Positions 8,686 to 10,918 of a DNA stretch of 10,918 nucleotides are shown here, piece by piece (within the stretch, counting starts at the first letter, position 1; each line of letters opens with the position of its first letter). Source of the DNA: Candidatus Aminicenantota bacterium (GTDB lineage: Bacteria > Acidobacteriota > Aminicenantia > Aminicenantales > Saccharicenantaceae); assembly GCA_026393955.1 (NCBI GenBank), contig JAPKZE010000022.1, positions 1 to 10,918 of the forward strand. The letters are read 5' to 3'. The notes under the pieces are model-generated. The model searched no databases and was not told where the DNA came from. It worked only from the letters and a program-made list of their open reading frames with translations. The position numbers and the translations under genes were made by a program.

Positions 8686-9891
8686 TCAGGTTAGTCGTCT
8701 GAAGACGGTCTTGATGCGCTTGAGGGCCCAGTTGAGGTCCTTCTCCCTGATGATGAGGGGCGGAGCGAAGCGGATGACATTGTCGTGGGTTTCCTTGCAG
8801 AGGAGCCCTTCTTTCATCAGCTCCTCGCAGAAGCGGCGGGCGCCGCCCGCGGCAGGATGGAGCTCGACGCCGATGAGAAGTCCGCGGCCGCGGACCTCTT
8901 TGATGTGCCGGCTCCGGACCTTGTGCAATTTTTCCAGGAAGGACGCGCCGCGTTCGGCCGCGTTCTCGACCAGCTTCTCATCCTGGATGACGCGCAGGCT
9001 CTCGCGGGCCACGGCGCAGCCGAGGGGATTGCCGCCGAAGGTCGAGCCGTGTTCGCCGGGCTTGTAGACGCCGAGGATCTCGCGGTCGGCCAGGACCGCC
9101 GAGACGGGATAGCAGCCGCCGCCCAGGGACTTGCCGATGACCATCATGTCGGGCCGCACGCCCTCGTATTCGGAGGCGAACAGCTTGCCGGTCCGGCCGA
9201 GGCCCGTCTGGATCTCGTCGGCGATGAGGAGAACGTTGTTCCTCTTGCAGATCTCGGCCGCTCTCTTCAGGTAGCCGTCGGGCGGGATCAGGATGCCGGC
9301 CTCGGCCTGGATGGGCTCGACCATGAAAGCGGCCGTGTGCGGTGTGATAGCCTTTTCCAGGGCCTCGGCGTCGCCGAACGGAATGATGGAGAAGCCGGGT
9401 GTGAACGGGCCGAAGTCCTTCCGGTAGAGCGGCTCGGTCGAGAAGCTGATGACCGTGACCGTCCGGCCGTGGAAGTTGTTGGAGCAGGCGATGATCTCGG
9501 CCTGGTCCTGGGGCACGCCCTTCTTCTGGTAGGCCCATTTGCGGGCCGTCTTGACGGCCGTTTCCACGGCCTCCGCGCCCGAGTTCATGGGCAGGACCAT
9601 GGTGTAGCCCGTCAGGTCGCAGATCTCCTTGGCCAGCATGGGCCACTGGTCGTTGCGGAAGGCCCGCGAGGTCAAGGTCAGCTTCTTGGCCTGCTCGATC
9701 AGGGCTTTGACGATGCGCGGGTGCCGGTGGCCCTGGTTGACGGCCGAATACGCGCTCAGGAAGTCGAGATATTTGCGGCCGTCGACGTCGTGCATCCAGA
9801 TGCCCTGGGCTTTGCCGACGACGACGTCGAGAGGATGGTAGTTGTGGGCGCCGTAGATATCTTCGACCTGGATGAGATCCTTGCTGTCCAT
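8686..9891 (-). CDS. rocD: Ornithine aminotransferase (ornithine-oxo-acid transaminase)
   Basis: A 401-residue PLP enzyme of class III aminotransferases that moves the delta-amino group of ornithine to 2-oxoglutarate, giving glutamate-5-semialdehyde and glutamate; it links arginine, ornithine and proline metabolism. Ornithine-specific signatures separate it from acetylornithine aminotransferase: YGAHNYHPL (13-21, Y18), LSAYSAVNQGHRHP (45-58, Y48) and FHGRT (140-144, R143), which I align with human OAT Y55, Y85 and R180. PLP-site residues are NSGAEA (103-108), D225 in ADEIQTGLGRTG and the Schiff-base Lys K254 in IGKSLGGG. Length matches bacterial RocD. ATG 9891 has AAAGGAG seven bases upstream. 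A tRNA-Ser gene lies 28 bases upstream on the same strand with no terminator between, and an intrinsic terminator follows the stop. Confidence 0.94.
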   Translation of the reverse strand: MDSKDLIQVEDIYGAHNYHPLDVVVGKAQGIWMHDVDGRKYLDFLSAYSAVNQGHRHPRIVKALIEQAKKLTLTSRAFRNDQWPMLAKEICDLTGYTMVLPMNSGAEAVETAVKTARKWAYQKKGVPQDQAEIIACSNNFHGRTVTVISFSTEPLYRKDFGPFTPGFSIIPFGDAEALEKAITPHTAAFMVEPIQAEAGILIPPDGYLKRAAEICKRNNVLLIADEIQTGLGRTGKLFASEYEGVRPDMMVIGKSLGGGCYPVSAVLADREILGVYKPGEHGSTFGGNPLGCAVARESLRVIQDEKLVENAAERGASFLEKLHKVRSRHIKEVRGRGLLIGVELHPAAGGARRFCEELMKEGLLCKETHDNVIRFAPPLIIREKDLNWALKRIKTVFRRLT

Positions 9892-9919
9892 GTCCTGGCT
9901 CCTTTACGCGGCTGTTGAA

Positions 9920-10011
<92 letters not shown>

Positions 10012-10043
10012 GATCCCTGGCTCCTGAATCTTATGGAAAGCCA

Positions 10044-10072
10044 ACGTTACCAGAAAAGGGCGGTGCGGTCAA
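10044..10072 (-). promoter_or_regulatory. Probable promoter for tRNA-Ser and rocD
   Basis: The minus strand has TTGACC (10067-10072, five of six), a 17-base spacer, and TAACGT (10044-10049, three of six) with an extended TG (TGGTAACGT). The -35 begins 11 bases after the homoserine dehydrogenase stop. The start would be near 10037, about 25 bases before the tRNA 5' end. The -10 is weak, so the exact placement is uncertain. Confidence 0.5.
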
Positions 10073-10083
10073 CGCGCCGGCGG

Positions 10084-10918
10084 CTAGAACGGCGGTCGGT
10101 AGATGTTGATGATATCCTTGAGCAGGGCGGCGGCGGCGCCGCGCGGGTTGGAGCGGCCGCCGGTCACGGTCACGGACCCCATCGAGTCCGTGAGGAACGT
10201 GATGCCCTTCTCCGTGCCGTTGACGTGGACGAGCGGGTGCGAGGCTTCGATGAGCGACGGCCGGACGTCGAGGCTCCAGCGGCCGTCGCGGCGGCCCGGC
10301 GCGGCCGTGGCCAGGAGCTTGACGGACCGTCCCTCGCGGCGGGCGGAGCGGACGAAATCCGCGTCCAGCCCGGTGATGCCCGTGACATGGACGTCCTTCA
10401 GGACGTGATCCGCGTCGAGACAGGCGTTGGTGATGAGCAGGATCTTGCAGGCGCTGTCCCAGCCGCCGACGTCGTGGGCCGGATCGGGCTCGGCGATGCC
10501 CTTGTCCTGGGCTTCCTTGAGGGCCTCGCCGTATTCCAGGCCCTCGCCCATGCGCGTCAGGATGTAATTCGTCGTCCCGTTGAGGACGCCCTGGATGCCC
10601 TCGATCCGGGCCCCGGCAAGCGAGAACAGACCGACGTCAAGGGTCGGCAGCGCCGCGGCCGTGGCTCCGCTGAACTTGAGGGACACGCTGTGCTCCGCGG
10701 CCAGCGCTTTGAGCCCGGCCAGGCCGACGACCAGGGCCCCCTTGCTCGCCGCCACAGCATTCCACCGGGCCCGGAAGGCGGCTTCGAGGTAGGTCAGGCC
10801 CGGCTCCCCCGTCTCCAAGTTGGACAGGGTGCATTCGACGAGGCAGCCGCCGGGGTCCCGCCGCGCGAGCACATCCGCGACCCGCAGGCCTTCGTGCCAG
10901 TATGGGTTGTCCGAGGTC
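10084..10918 (-). CDS. hom: Homoserine dehydrogenase, C-terminal part (5' end off right edge)
   Basis: 277 codons are visible, entering from the right edge with TSDNPYWHEGLRVADVL; the remaining N-terminus with the start of the NAD(P)-binding fold lies outside the window. The catalytic domain is clear: GVLNGTTNYILTRM, and the homoserine dehydrogenase signature A-x3-G-I-A-x2-D-P-x2-D-V-x-G-x-D-x3-K (coded by 10444-10512) matches in full, with the catalytic-region Lys at 10444-10446. The enzyme reduces aspartate-4-semialdehyde to homoserine for threonine and methionine synthesis. The protein ends directly after the catalytic domain (IINIYRPPF), so no C-terminal ACT regulatory domain is present, which suggests no threonine feedback through that route. 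The segment that is usually GGIPII reads GATAAALPTL, a divergent form. A GTG at 10872 is not the start, because the frame and homology continue upstream. Confidence 0.9.
   Translation of the reverse strand, partial: TSDNPYWHEGLRVADVLARRDPGGCLVECTLSNLETGEPGLTYLEAAFRARWNAVAASKGALVVGLAGLKALAAEHSVSLKFSGATAAALPTLDVGLFSLAGARIEGIQGVLNGTTNYILTRMGEGLEYGEALKEAQDKGIAEPDPAHDVGGWDSACKILLITNACLDADHVLKDVHVTGITGLDADFVRSARREGRSVKLLATAAPGRRDGRWSLDVRPSLIEASHPLVHVNGTEKGITFLTDSMGSVTVTGGRSNPRGAAAALLKDIINIYRPPF

Overview
The window is GC-rich bacterial DNA of ordinary housekeeping type. Seven protein genes and one tRNA gene lie on the minus strand, and one transporter gene lies on the plus strand. A pyruvate:ferredoxin oxidoreductase points to an anaerobic or microaerophilic metabolism. 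The GC content, the codon bias (which produces long false antisense frames) and a DUF6600-type Trp-rich envelope protein would suit Candidatus Aminicenantota or the wider Acidobacteriota. That placement is an inference and no marker here proves it.

Layout from left to right. Bases 1-37 hold the first 12 codons of a minus-strand gene that runs off the left edge, probably encoding an exported protein. It has its own near-consensus sigma-70 promoter (70-98). A strong intrinsic terminator (171-202) closes the long minus-strand cluster dnaX - ybaB/ebfC - recR - nifJ (6414 down to 229). The first three genes overlap at stop/start codons and form the widely conserved DNA-polymerase clamp-loader/nucleoid/recombination trio. 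nifJ follows after only 50 bp with no promoter or terminator that I can see, so a repair operon may drive the central catabolic oxidoreductase. A short divergent control region (6415-6528) separates dnaX from an EamA-family permease (6529-7389), whose GTG start sits where a perfect TATAAT box would place the transcription start.

The permease converges on, and overlaps by 4 bp, a Trp-rich, coiled-coil-tailed envelope protein (7386-8561). Upstream of that protein is an exact -24/-12 sigma-54 promoter motif (8585-8602). Further right are an intrinsic terminator (8651-8682), an ornithine aminotransferase gene (rocD, 8686-9891), a tRNA-Ser(GGA) gene with encoded CCA (9920-10011) that lies only 28 bp upstream of rocD on the same strand, a probable promoter for this tRNA-rocD unit (10044-10072), and the 3' part of a homoserine dehydrogenase gene lacking an ACT domain (10084 to the right edge).

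I found no mobile element, CRISPR array, phage gene, toxin-antitoxin or defence gene, and no obviously new multi-gene system. The points worth a second look are regulatory: the sigma-54 promoter on the DUF6600-like gene, the paired CGGCGCCG palindromes in the left-edge promoter, the dnaX-recR-nifJ linkage, the possible leaderless permease mRNA and the tRNA-rocD linkage.
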